Shown in pieces: positions 1 through 9,176 of a stretch of 64,000 nt of DNA. The stretch lies in assembly GCA_008330645.1 (NCBI GenBank), contig VLTN01000036.1, forward strand, positions 62,001 through 126,000, given 5' to 3'. Position 1 is the first letter of the stretch; the number at the start of each line of letters is the position of its first letter. The DNA is from Cafeteria roenbergensis. Lineage: Eukaryota; Sar; Bigyra; Bicosoecida; Cafeteriaceae. The notes under the pieces were generated by a model that did not search any database, had not been told where the DNA came from, and worked only from the letters and a program-made list of their open reading frames with translations. The position numbers and the translations under genes are program-made.

Positions 1-687
1 TCTCGAACCCGCGGTCCAGTCGCAAGGGTTGCCAACGAGTGAACTGTGCCGCGAGCGATCAAGAAGCGCGCGGGAGTGCCTGGGGCGCTCAAGGCGAGTC
101 CGGAGCAACGCCGCCTGGTGACGAGTGAGTTTCGCATGATCAGCCAGCCGCCAGAGCTTTACCATCCGGTTGCGGTTTTTTTGAAAAAGTACTGACCGAG
201 CTGTTCGACTACCCCGTAAACGTCACCAATTCGCAGTCCATCGTATTTCAGGCGCGTAGCCGCAAGGGCTGCCGGTTTGAATGCGGTCCCCACCAGCTAC
301 GAGGGGAAACATAAAATGCCCCGGCAGAGCACGTGACCATATGGTTACAGTTTGCATTTCTCGCGCCCAGCTCAAGGCCCCGGTCGCGTCTTTTGGTACC
401 CACGGGTGCCCTTTGCAGTGTAGGTGGCGGCAAGGCTCGAGCGCATGGCCGGGGCAGCGTCCACCGGATGTGGCGATCCGTTTCCGTGGCGCTCGTCACA
501 GGCAGTTTGAAAAAATGCCCGCCGCTGCGCGTGAGACCCTCCCCTCGGTCTAGCTAGGCAGCGGACATTTGGGCCGAGCGTAATGTGCGTGGGATTGCGG
601 TGGCAGCCAGGCCGTCAAGCCTTCGGTTGGCGAGTACCGGCCAGGAACAACAGCACAACATTCAAGCACAAAAACCTCAACAACATG
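1..687. other. Gene-free left edge
   Basis: I see no convincing coding exon here; the short open frames have no recognisable domain and look like chance frames in GC-rich DNA. The stretch lies downstream of the transposase stop, so the left end of that transposon should fall in or before it. I could not find a terminal inverted repeat by eye. Confidence 0.4.
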
Positions 688-3657
688 TCAGAGACGCATT
701 TGTGCGGCCAGTGCCCGTGCTGACGGGCTTCTGGCTCGCTTGCTCGCCCTAACAGTGGGCTCGGGGGAAGGAGACGGCGCGCTGGCGGCTTGTGGACTTT
801 GCGCGCGCGTTTCCGCCGGTGCAGGCGCCCCACCTGGTGAAGGAGGGGTAGGAGCGAGCGCTCCTGACACGGAGGCAACCTGAAGACCCACGAACACCAG
901 CTGCTTGACGAGACGGAGCTTGTCCATCACCAGGCTCGCCGCTGGAGAGTCGAGAAGCAGGTCTCGCTTCAACGCCGCCTTGGTCGGTGTTGCCTGGGTG
1001 TTAAGCACAGAATCGATCATCGCCAGGGACGTGGATGCCTGCTGGGCCACATCCGTGCCAGAAATCGTCTTCAAAGTGGTTCGAGCCTTCGCATTGGCCC
1101 GCTTGGCCTGCTCCAGCAACCCCCTGAGCGACTTCAGGACATGGTCAGCACGGGCCTGGGCCTCGATCTGATTGACATGCGCGTCGGTGACGTCGAGCTG
1201 TCTTTGGTGCCGCTCGTAGCGCTCGTTGCCCCTCAAAAAGTCGTCTGTCGTCCGGGCGACTAATTGGCGATTATCTAGGTCTAAAGCCATGCGTTTGGCT
1301 CGATTTGGCCCGTCGACGTCGTCGACGAAACCGTAGTTCGTCGCCACCCGAATGATGTCCAGCTCCTTCTTCATGCGACTGGTGAATTCGGGAGTCAAAA
1401 CAGACTTGTCCGAGATCGACTTCATAGCCCGCTCTACCACCGCAGCGGCGATGGCATCGCGGTCATAGCCGCCACGGTGAGCCTCCATGCGTTCGAGGAT
1501 CTTTTCAGGGTCGCAGGTGGGCTTTGAGTCGGGCGTGAAGCCCTTGGCGAAAGTCCCAGTCCGAACGAAGCCGCCAGCACGCACGGCCGGAGTCGCCGCC
1601 GCGACCCAGGCGTGGTACCCTGCACACAGCGTGTCAGAGGGGTGCACTTTCGTCTTGCGAGCGTCCTTGAGTCGAACAAAAATGCCGCTAGTTTTGCCCT
1701 CGCCCGAATCGACCTCCAGCTCGGCGAACACTTTGGGGCTGGTAACGCCCTTGCGGAGCCCAATAATGGTCGCAGGGCAAGGCACAGCACCCGTAAGAGT
1801 AGCAGCCGCGGCCCCCAAGCGGATTCGCGCGAACTCCTTGCGAAAGACGCCCATCGGCCCGTTGTCCAAAACTTGCCACATGTGCGAGGAGGCGCCAGGA
1901 GGCACGGCACACCGCATGCCTACGTCCTGAAGATGCTTGATAGACGCAACGTCGGTGTGTGCCGCGTGGCCGTCCATCAGCAAGAGTTTGGGCCGTTTCT
2001 CCCAGTCCGAGTCTTGAATCTGCTCCCACGCCGTCCAGCGATGCATGGCCTCCCTGAAGATGGACCGAGTCACCCAGCCGTTGCTGGAGGCGAAGAACAG
2101 GTGTAGGGTGCCATCCGTGTGCATTTGGGAGACGGTAGCCAGACTGGGCATGTGCTTCACCGACATGGCGGCGGCTCTGCGCTGCGGCTCGACCGATTTC
2201 CGGCGCCTCGTTCCTGTCGAGCTACGCGAGCACCGCGCCGGAGTCGCCCCTGCCACAGCGGCAGATACTGCTGCTGCTGTCATGGCGGGCGGGGGAGGCG
2301 CTCCGTCGCCGTTGTCATCATCAATCGTGTCGTCGGCGGCACTTGAGTCAGCGTCGCAGTCGTCGTCGTCACCGTCGTCGGCATGATCAGCCGGCTCTTC
2401 AATGGTCTCGGCATGGTCTTCGGCTGTGAGATGAATCTCTGACGTCTGTCCACAAGTGCCCAGGGGACCTGAGGGGCTGCCTGGCGGGGGTACGGGCGAG
2501 TCCGTGCAGGCAGAGAGCACGCGAACGGAGTCCTTCGATGCTCTGCTGAGGCCCTCCGCTGCTTCGACCGTCGGTGCCAGCAGCGTCCCAGCGGCCAGTT
2601 GCCTGCGTGCGTCGTCCGCGGCCTTGGTGCTCTTGGCAACCCAAATGTCGCAGCGGGTGGACTCGCAGTTGATGATCGGAAGCATGGTAATCGACTCCCG
2701 CGTGCCGCCCAGCTTGACCTGGTCCATGCGACAACGTGTCTCTGCGAGTGACAAGAACCTCTCGTCCATGCGAAGCCACTGCAGGCACACTTCGTCCAGT
2801 TGGTACACATCCCTGCACCTCCCGAGACGAGCAAGCTCAGAACTCAACACCTCAGTGTAGGATTCCGCAGCTGAAAGCTGCTCCGCGTCGCTGCGCGACC
2901 CGGCCTTCGCCGTCGTGTGCAAAAGCTGCAAGCGGGCGAACTCCATACGCCGTGACATTCGCCGCCACAGCCTCTTGCCAAAAGGGTCGGTCGTCTCTTC
3001 CTCGGTGTAGCGCCTGACCAGGGCGTCCAGCGCCGGTGGGCTGAGACCCGCTTTGACTGGCTGATCATGTCCTTCCGTCAAGAGCAGCTGCAAGCAGTTG
3101 CTGCGCGCGCAGGCGCATGCAGTGCGAATGACGGCTAAGCTGTCTCCGGGCATCACGCTCCGCAGCAGAGTGATATCGCCGTACAGCGACGCCTGCAACA
3201 TGAACACACACAAAATACACAATGTCCATGGGCGGCGTCTCATGGGCAAGTCTGCAAGGCGGGCAGCGAGGGGACTCACTACAACGAACTCGTGATCCAC
3301 CGTCGAGTCAGGCCGGAATGACAGCTCGGCCGCCCGCGCCCGCAGCCCAGGCGCCGTCCAATTCCGCATGCTGCCATATTTCGACCGGATGGTGGACTCG
3401 GGAACCCCTGTGGCCTCGCATATGGACGGCCAAGAGAAATGTGCTGAACTTTCGACCAACTTTGCGAGGTATTCCCCGACTTCTTGGAGCTTCTTCCTCC
3501 CCCACCCAGCGTGAGCAATGTGCTTCTTGGTTCTGGGCAAGGACCGTCGCCGATCCGTTGCCTTGGTGGCGAGCATGGGCCCGTCAAAGTCGCGATTTGC
3601 ATTCCGCAACCATTTGGTGCTCTGCAACCGGATGGTTCGCCTCTGGCAAAGCGACAT
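688..3657 (-). CDS. pogo/Tigger-like DDE transposase
   Basis: Transposase of the Tc1/mariner superfamily, pogo/Tigger (DDE_1) branch, which cuts and pastes its own element. An N-terminal helix-turn-helix-like segment sits near 3340-3510 (residues about 50-100). The DDE_1 signature follows: first Asp in a QLDEVCLQW segment near 2800, second in LLLMDGHAAH near 1980, third in QVLDNGPMG near 1865. The last two are 35 residues apart, as in DD34-36D enzymes. An acidic and Ala-rich insert (about 2290-2450) separates the first two and is unusual. The frame is open without a break for about 989 residues. It runs upstream to a Met at 3816, but that start would overlap exon 1 of the MAPEG gene on the other strand, so I prefer the Met at 3657; the Met at 3576 is also possible. 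The uninterrupted frame suggests a recent insertion or a retained host function. Confidence 0.82.
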   Translation of the reverse strand: MSLCQRRTIRLQSTKWLRNANRDFDGPMLATKATDRRRSLPRTKKHIAHAGWGRKKLQEVGEYLAKLVESSAHFSWPSICEATGVPESTIRSKYGSMRNWTAPGLRARAAELSFRPDSTVDHEFVVVSPLAARLADLPMRRRPWTLCILCVFMLQASLYGDITLLRSVMPGDSLAVIRTACACARSNCLQLLLTEGHDQPVKAGLSPPALDALVRRYTEEETTDPFGKRLWRRMSRRMEFARLQLLHTTAKAGSRSDAEQLSAAESYTEVLSSELARLGRCRDVYQLDEVCLQWLRMDERFLSLAETRCRMDQVKLGGTRESITMLPIINCESTRCDIWVAKSTKAADDARRQLAAGTLLAPTVEAAEGLSRASKDSVRVLSACTDSPVPPPGSPSGPLGTCGQTSEIHLTAEDHAETIEEPADHADDGDDDDCDADSSAADDTIDDDNGDGAPPPPAMTAAAVSAAVAGATPARCSRSSTGTRRRKSVEPQRRAAAMSVKHMPSLATVSQMHTDGTLHLFFASSNGWVTRSIFREAMHRWTAWEQIQDSDWEKRPKLLLMDGHAAHTDVASIKHLQDVGMRCAVPPGASSHMWQVLDNGPMGVFRKEFARIRLGAAAATLTGAVPCPATIIGLRKGVTSPKVFAELEVDSGEGKTSGIFVRLKDARKTKVHPSDTLCAGYHAWVAAATPAVRAGGFVRTGTFAKGFTPDSKPTCDPEKILERMEAHRGGYDRDAIAAAVVERAMKSISDKSVLTPEFTSRMKKELDIIRVATNYGFVDDVDGPNRAKRMALDLDNRQLVARTTDDFLRGNERYERHQRQLDVTDAHVNQIEAQARADHVLKSLRGLLEQAKRANAKARTTLKTISGTDVAQQASTSLAMIDSVLNTQATPTKAALKRDLLLDSPAASLVMDKLRLVKQLVFVGLQVASVSGALAPTPPSPGGAPAPAETRAQSPQAASAPSPSPEPTVRASKRARSPSARALAAQMRL
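688..3657 (-). mobile_element. pogo/Tigger-like DNA transposon, ends not resolved
   Basis: The transposase frame defines the core of a cut-and-paste DNA transposon. The right end should lie between the transposase start (3576-3657) and exon 1 of the MAPEG gene at 3718. The left end should lie left of 688. I found no terminal inverted repeats or TA target-site duplication by eye, so the coordinates give only the coding core. If no ends exist, the gene may be a domesticated transposase. Confidence 0.5.
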
Positions 3658-3717
3658 GCAGAGCTGGGCGGGCAGCGCGTCAGACCGTTTGTGCACACGT
3701 GCCCCAGCCCGCGAAGC

Positions 3718-4658
3718 ATGGCCACCGCCACCGCCACCGCCCTTACCATCCCCCAGGCCTACGGGTGGGTCGGTGAGTCGAAGCAGAGGCCGTTTGTGCA
3801 GGCATCGGATCGCCACGGCAGGAACACGTGTTTTCCGCCCGTGCTGGGCTCGCTGGCCCCGTCACCTGGGCTGCCGCCGCCTGCCCCGCCTGCCCCCTCT
3901 TGGCCCTTGCGCAGTCGTGGCCGCCTCGGCCATGGGATTCACTGCCACCGCTCTTGGTGCCGGCGTCGGCGGCGCGCGTAGGAAGTTCTTCGGCAAGGTA
4001 AGGCAAAGTCGAGGCAGGTCCACCGCGCGGGTCGGACCTCGACGCGTTTCCTAGCCGCCCACCACCCTCCTGGGCCTGCGACCAAGCCCCACATGCGAGA
4101 TTTGACGTCTCGCTTCACCGACCGAGGCACGCTGTGGCCACCCGCCCGCCTCGCTGCCGGCCAGCCCGACCCGAAAGCTGTGAGCTACTGCGCGGCCGCG
4201 TGTCGACTGCTGGCGCCGCGCCCTCTCCGCCGCAGAAGTTCGATGAGCGCGCCGACGTCAAGGCCATCAAGGACGAGATCAAGAAGGCCTTCCCTGACCA
4301 CAAGCCCATCACGGGGGGATACCCCGACATGGGCTCGGGCCTGTTCGCCAGCCTCCTCAAGCCCGCCGAGTGGTACGAGTTCAACCTCGCCCAGCGCGTG
4401 CACCACAACACGCTCGAGAACCTGACCTTCGCCATCACCCTTGTGCTCACGGCGGGCCTGTTCCAGCCAGAGGCGGCCGCCGCGTGCGGTGCGGTGTACT
4501 GCGTGGGGCGCGTGATGCTCGCCCGCGGCTACACCAGCCTCGGCCCCAACGGGCGCTACCCGGGCGGCCCCATCTCCCTCCTGCCGCTTCTCGGCCTGCT
4601 GGGCATCAACCTCTTCTACGGCTTCAAGCACGGCCTCGCCTCCGCTGGCCTGCTCTGA
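3718..4658 (+). CDS. MAPEG family protein, MGST3-like (copy 1)
   Basis: Microsomal glutathione S-transferase 3-type MAPEG protein, an integral ER-membrane enzyme of glutathione-dependent lipid and eicosanoid metabolism. Three exons: 3718-3772, 3915-3997 and 4236-4658, giving 186 residues. Introns of 142 and 238 nt use GTGAGT and GTAAGG donors and CAG acceptors. Family features are the AYGWV start of helix 1, the segment FNLAQRVHHNTLEN (family pattern RAHQNTLE) and the later GRVMLARGYTS and LLGLLGINLFYGFKHG stretches. Residues about 47-72, rich in Lys, Asp and Glu, form a longer loop after helix 1 than in animal MGST3. The start codon was chosen because it aligns with copy 2, where exons 1 and 2 have the same lengths (55 and 83 nt). 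Exon 1 lies antisense to the upstream end of the transposase frame. It forms a tandem same-strand pair with copy 2. Confidence 0.88.
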
Positions 4659-5075
4659 GGCGCCGGCACGTGCGGCCAGCGCTCGCCCGCGCCACCGGGC
4701 GTGGCGGCAGGCCAACCCGTGCGTGGTGGTCCGGGGCTGCGCCAGCGAGCACCGTGTTGCGAGCATGCGTGCGCGCGCGCAAGCCACTCTGCAACGAAGC
4801 CAGCGACCAGGGAACGTCCAAGAATGATCTCTGCAGTGTGTCGAAGCCAAGCCCAGAACTTGAGCTTCGGCTTGTCTTGCTTGGTGGAGCCGTCCGCGTG
4901 GCGGGGCTCGCAAGGGGTGACGAGCAGCGGCAGGCTTGTTGCCAGCGAGCCCGCTTGCGCAGCGACCGCGCCCTGAGCCAGAGGCGCCTCATCGCTGTGT
5001 GCAGAGCCCGACGCAGACCCTGAGAGCGGCGGCATGCTCGCAAAAAATGCGCACCTCTCTCTCGTCTTGCTCATC
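4659..5075 (+). other. Spacer between tandem MAPEG genes
   Basis: No gene seen. It must hold the end of copy 1's transcript and the promoter of copy 2. An in-frame ATG at 5034 would add 14 mostly hydrophobic residues to copy 2, but copy 1 has no equivalent. Confidence 0.5.
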
Positions 5076-6045
5076 ATGGCAACTGCCACCGCTGCCGCTC
5101 TCACCGTGCCGCATGCATACGGCTGGGTTGGTGAGATTTTGCCGGTGACATGGCAGGGGCCACGCGACTGCATTGCCTCCGACGCTGGCTGGCGAGCGCA
5201 GCCACTGAGCAGTTGCGCTTCGCTCCCGCCTCGACCGAAAGCCCCCGGGCTTCTCCCTGCGCAGTTGTGGCCGCCTCGGCAATGGGAATGACTGCCACCT
5301 TTCTGGGGGGAGGCGTAAGCGCCGCGCGCCAAAAACTTTTCGGGAAAGTGAGAGCGCGCCACGTTGGAAACTTGCCTGGACATGTCGTCGCATTCCCAGG
5401 ATTGTTCTGGATCGGTCGCTGTGCAGCCTGCGCACGCCCCGAGCTTCCCATTGCCCCCCTTCCCACCCCGTCGCCTCTCACGCTGCGCCCCATAGCTTGC
5501 GGCTTGCGTCCTCCAGCTGCTCCTTGCGGCCTGGCGGCTGGTTGCCTGCTTGCCGCGCAAAGGGCTGTTGCGCTGGCGACACCACATGATGCCACCCGAT
5601 CTTTCCATGGGCGCAGGAGTTCGAAGAGCGCGCCGACGTCAAGGCCATCAAGGCCGAGATCATGGCCGCATTTCCGCACCACAAGCCCATCACCGACGGC
5701 TACCCCGACATGGGTGCCGGGGTGTTCGCCCGCCTCCTCAAGCCCGCCGAGTGGTACGAGTTCAACCTCGCCCAGCGCGCGCACCACAACACGCTCGAAT
5801 TCCTTACCTTCGCCATCACAATGGTCCTCACGGCGGGCCTGTTCCAGCCGGAGGCGGCCGCCGCGTGCGGCGTGGTGTTCTGCATTGGGCGTGTGATGCT
5901 CGCCCGCGGCTACACCAGGCTCGGCCCCAACGGGCGCTTCCCCGGTGGCCCAATCTCCATGATCCCCATGATGGGCCTGCTGGGCGTGAACCTCTTCTAC
6001 GGCTTCAAGCACGGCCTCATCGGCGCCGGTGCGATCAGCGCATAG
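5076..6045 (+). CDS. MAPEG family protein, MGST3-like (copy 2)
   Basis: Tandem paralogue of the gene upstream with the same three-exon plan: 5076-5130, 5265-5347 and 5617-6045, giving 188 residues. Introns are 134 and 269 nt, with the same phases as copy 1 but no obvious sequence match. The protein has the same layout: short N-terminal helix, the loop with KAIKAEI, the hallmark NLAQRAHHNTLEF segment, GRVMLARGYTR, and a final membrane stretch ending in GFKHGLIGAG. Differences from copy 1 are mostly conservative, and several stretches of exon 3 are nearly identical at the DNA level, as expected for recent duplication or gene conversion. Catalysis in MGST3-type enzymes uses glutathione; that both copies are active is inferred from family conservation only. 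Confidence 0.88.
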
Positions 6046-6228
6046 CTTTGCTTGTGGTCCGTGGCGCCTGCGTTCCGAACATGCGCACGTGTCGCGCGGG
6101 CGCCCCCTTTACCCCGTCCACCGGCATCACTTCCACACAGCCAAGTGGAGCTTTCGCACCTCTCCCACCGCTGTGCGCATCAGCTGCGGGGGAACCAGCA
6201 CCTCAGGAGGGTGACGGCAGCGCGCTGC

Positions 6229-8736
6229 TCAGCGCAACCTCGCTGCCAGCGACCGCCCGTTGCGCTCAGCGCGCGACCAGCCCTGTGCTAGCGGCAGGCC
6301 GAGCGAGGCACCCGCCACCAGCACCGCCGCGCCCGCTACGGCAACAGCTCTGCCAGCACGCCCTCCGCCTGCAAGCCCAGCGGGAACGGCCCCACCCAGC
6401 AACGCCAAAGCAGCAATGGCACCTCCCGCCGCCCGCGCGTCAGACAGCAGCCCCACTCGCCCCGCACCCGCCGCAGCGGGCTGAATCGGGTCCGCCAGCT
6501 CTGACGGCAGGCTACGGCCACGCCACAGTGCCGCGTCGTCGTTGTGGGCTTGCGACGCCTCCGCCGACCGCTCCAGCTGCCTCCAGCTCCAGCGCAGGGC
6601 CAGCTCTGCCATCTGCGCTTCCTCCGCCGGCAAGACGCCCACGACCGCAGAGCCCACCGCCCCACCCCGCCCCGCACCGCGCCGGGAGGCCACGGTCAAG
6701 CTGTACGCGGCGACCCACGCGCGCTCTGCCGCCGCGACGCGCTGCGCAGCGCCCTCCCCAGGGCACACCTCCGGCGGCCCCGGCACCGGCATCGTGTCTG
6801 GCAGAGCCCCCGCCTCGGCAAGCGCCGACCACCCCGGAACGCTGGCAGGGTCAACGCGGTGAGCAGCGCTGCCACTGCCGCTGCGGCGGGCGGCGTGGTC
6901 GGCCTCCCTGGCCTCGTGCCACACCTGCCGCAGCAGCCGCTCGCCTCCCAGGCCCAGCCTTGCCTGAATCAGCTCCACCGGGGACACCGTCGCGCCGGCG
7001 GCAAGGCGGCCCACCGTCGCCCAAGCGCCTCGGTGGCATGCAAGCAGAGCCGCCACGGCAGGCCGCTCTGCCGGGAGGACCGAACCGCAGAGCCACTTCT
7101 CAATCACCCGCCAATCAGTTGTGGGCGGGCAGCCTGGCGCGAGCGTGGCGAGCAGCGCGGCCGTCAACCGCTCTCCCGCCGCTGTCAGCAGCTCCACCGA
7201 CGGCGCACCCGCGCAGCCCCGGGAGCTGTGCTCGGCAGAGCCGTCCTCTGTCCGCCACGCCGAGGCCAGGCTCCGCCACTCTTGCCACGTCATCGGCAGC
7301 GGAGCCGGCGGCGAAGCCGCCCACCCGCCGCTGACAGGGGGTGCGCTGCCGCGGGCCTCGAACCCCCCCTCGGGGTGTTTGCCGACGCCAGCGCGGGCAG
7401 CGGCGTCGCGGGCGCGAGCCTCCACCGCCCCCGACGTCAGCCGCAGCGGCACGACTCCCGCCCCCGCAGCAGCCGCCGCCTCCGCTGCGGCAAGACTCGC
7501 GGAGCCGCAGTGACCGCCCGTGCCAGCCACGCCCGCCGCAAGCCCGCCCCCGCCCGCATCGCCTGCCGACCCGCCCGCCGAGACCCAGCGTAGCGCGCTT
7601 GAGAAGGCTCCTCCGACCGCCGACCTCACGGCGGATCGACCGACGTCCGGCAGCGCCCAGTCTGCATCCGGCAGAGCTGCCGGCCTCACGGCAAAGAACT
7701 TCTCCGGCAGAAGCGACCTCACCGTGGCGCGTGGCAGCGCCACTCCAACCACGGTGGGGGCTTGTGGCCCCGCGTTGCTCGCTCCGGCAGAGCCGCTCAG
7801 AGACCCGTCAGCGAGGGCGCGCCCTAGCGCTGCCGCAGTGGCCCTGCCGTCAGCTGATCTGGACCCGCCGCCTGTGCCAAGTCCTGCCACTGAGCGACTC
7901 CTGACCCGCTGGGCCCGGCGGAGCAATGATGCGCCGAGCGACGCCTCGTCTCCCATTTGCGGCACCGCGTCGATCGACCGGCCAGTTCCCGAGCGCGAAA
8001 CCGCCGCGCCTACGCCCGGACCCTCCGCCAGAGCAACGGCCTGACGGGCCATGCCCCGGATCAGACCGGCGGCGGCAGCGCCCTCCAGCGCAGAGGGCGC
8101 AGCGGCACCGTCGCTGGAGGAGCGCCGCTCGCTGCCGGTGGCGGTGGCTGCGGCTGCGTTCGCGGCGGTGGCGGTGGCGGTGGCGGTGGCGGGTTGGTGC
8201 ATGGAGAGGGCCAGCGTGCGCGCCGCAGCGGCGGCCACGGCCAGGGTCTCCGCGCGGGTTCGAGCGGAAGCGTCGCCAGACGCGTCCGCTGCGGCGCGGA
8301 GGGCCGAGATGACCTCGTGAACGGACACGCCGGAGGCCTGGCCGCTGTCGCCGCTGTCGCCGCGGCGGCCGTCGCTGTCGCCGCGGTGGCCGTCGCCGCC
8401 GTCGAGCAACAGGCCGATGAGCTGGGGCGGCATCACGGCCCGCAGCAGCGCGCGCTCGCAATCGCTGGGGCTGGACGAAACGGCGCGCGCGTCGGCAACA
8501 GCCGCGGCTGCTGTGGGGTCCGGCCACACAGGGCCCAGTGCCGCGTCGTCGGGCACGCCCAGGAGCGTCACCGGGCCCGGAGCGGGGATCCCGAGGGCAA
8601 GCGCCGCGCGCTGCGTTGACGGAGGGGGGTGTACGGTCCGAAGACGGTAAAACAGGGGCAGCTCGCGCCCAGAGGCGCCCGTGGGCACGGGGCGAGCGCC
8701 CGCATGACCGGCCTGCAGCATTGACGAGGGTCCCAA
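6229..8736 (-). CDS. Ala/Gly-rich protein of unknown family
   Basis: A single 835-residue open frame I do not recognise. The N-terminus (residues 1-95) has a mixed composition around a PLFYRLRTVHPPPS segment. A long low-complexity Ala/Gly/Asp stretch follows (about 100-280). Residues about 480-720 look globular, with Trp, Leu and Arg patterns including WRVIEKWLCGSVLPAER and ELALRWSWRQLERS. The last 80 residues hold two hydrophobic Ala/Gly/Leu/Val stretches that could be membrane helices near the C-terminus. The frame keeps Met, Trp and charged residues in sensible blocks, which supports real coding over a GC-rich artefact, but I have no homology to offer. It converges on MAPEG copy 2 and diverges from the Kelch gene. 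Three copies of the GGCTCTGCC-type 9-mer lie inside it. Confidence 0.5.
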   Translation of the reverse strand: MGPSSMLQAGHAGARPVPTGASGRELPLFYRLRTVHPPPSTQRAALALGIPAPGPVTLLGVPDDAALGPVWPDPTAAAAVADARAVSSSPSDCERALLRAVMPPQLIGLLLDGGDGHRGDSDGRRGDSGDSGQASGVSVHEVISALRAAADASGDASARTRAETLAVAAAAARTLALSMHQPATATATATAANAAAATATGSERRSSSDGAAAPSALEGAAAAGLIRGMARQAVALAEGPGVGAAVSRSGTGRSIDAVPQMGDEASLGASLLRRAQRVRSRSVAGLGTGGGSRSADGRATAAALGRALADGSLSGSAGASNAGPQAPTVVGVALPRATVRSLLPEKFFAVRPAALPDADWALPDVGRSAVRSAVGGAFSSALRWVSAGGSAGDAGGGGLAAGVAGTGGHCGSASLAAAEAAAAAGAGVVPLRLTSGAVEARARDAAARAGVGKHPEGGFEARGSAPPVSGGWAASPPAPLPMTWQEWRSLASAWRTEDGSAEHSSRGCAGAPSVELLTAAGERLTAALLATLAPGCPPTTDWRVIEKWLCGSVLPAERPAVAALLACHRGAWATVGRLAAGATVSPVELIQARLGLGGERLLRQVWHEAREADHAARRSGSGSAAHRVDPASVPGWSALAEAGALPDTMPVPGPPEVCPGEGAAQRVAAAERAWVAAYSLTVASRRGAGRGGAVGSAVVGVLPAEEAQMAELALRWSWRQLERSAEASQAHNDDAALWRGRSLPSELADPIQPAAAGAGRVGLLSDARAAGGAIAALALLGGAVPAGLAGGGRAGRAVAVAGAAVLVAGASLGLPLAQGWSRAERNGRSLAARLR

Positions 8737-9176
8737 GCTCGCGATTCTCGCGTCGCTAACGGGACAGGGGCAACGTGCAGCAGCGCTGGTCGCCTATACG
8801 GCCAGCTGCTGCACCTTTGGGGCGGACGTGCCGCCTCGGCGCCGGAGCAGCGGCCTTCTTCCGGTTGGCGGGGCGCGGGCGCTGCAAAACCAGGTCACGG
8901 GCTCTGCATCGGCGCGGACTGGGCGAGCCAGTTGTTTCTTGAATACGGCAGCAGAGTTGGGAGGCGCGAACGGAGCGGTAGTTGCGGGCCCTGCGGCAAA
9001 TGCGGTGCGCTGGTCTGCGGCGACAACGTGTCTGCACTTTGTGCCCGACAGGGAGCGTCGGCCAGGGCGTTCCGACCTCGTGCAGCTGCCCTTCAGCTCT
9101 GTGCCAGGCCTTCGGTCGCGACGGCGCCGTCGGTTCTCGAGGCAGCAGCGGTCGCCTTGCTCGATTCGGCGCGGTC
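8737..9176. other. Divergent intergenic region
   Basis: Lies between the starts of the unknown protein (minus) and the Kelch protein (plus), so it probably holds both promoters. The Kelch frame stays open up to 8982, so part of this may be its 5' untranslated region or an N-terminal extension. No other feature seen. Confidence 0.4.

Noticed and set aside
1-60. A GGTTCGAGA box on the minus strand at the window edge, reminiscent of a tRNA T-loop
   Set aside because: No matching A box, acceptor stem or anticodon arm could be found to its right, and the rest would lie outside the window.
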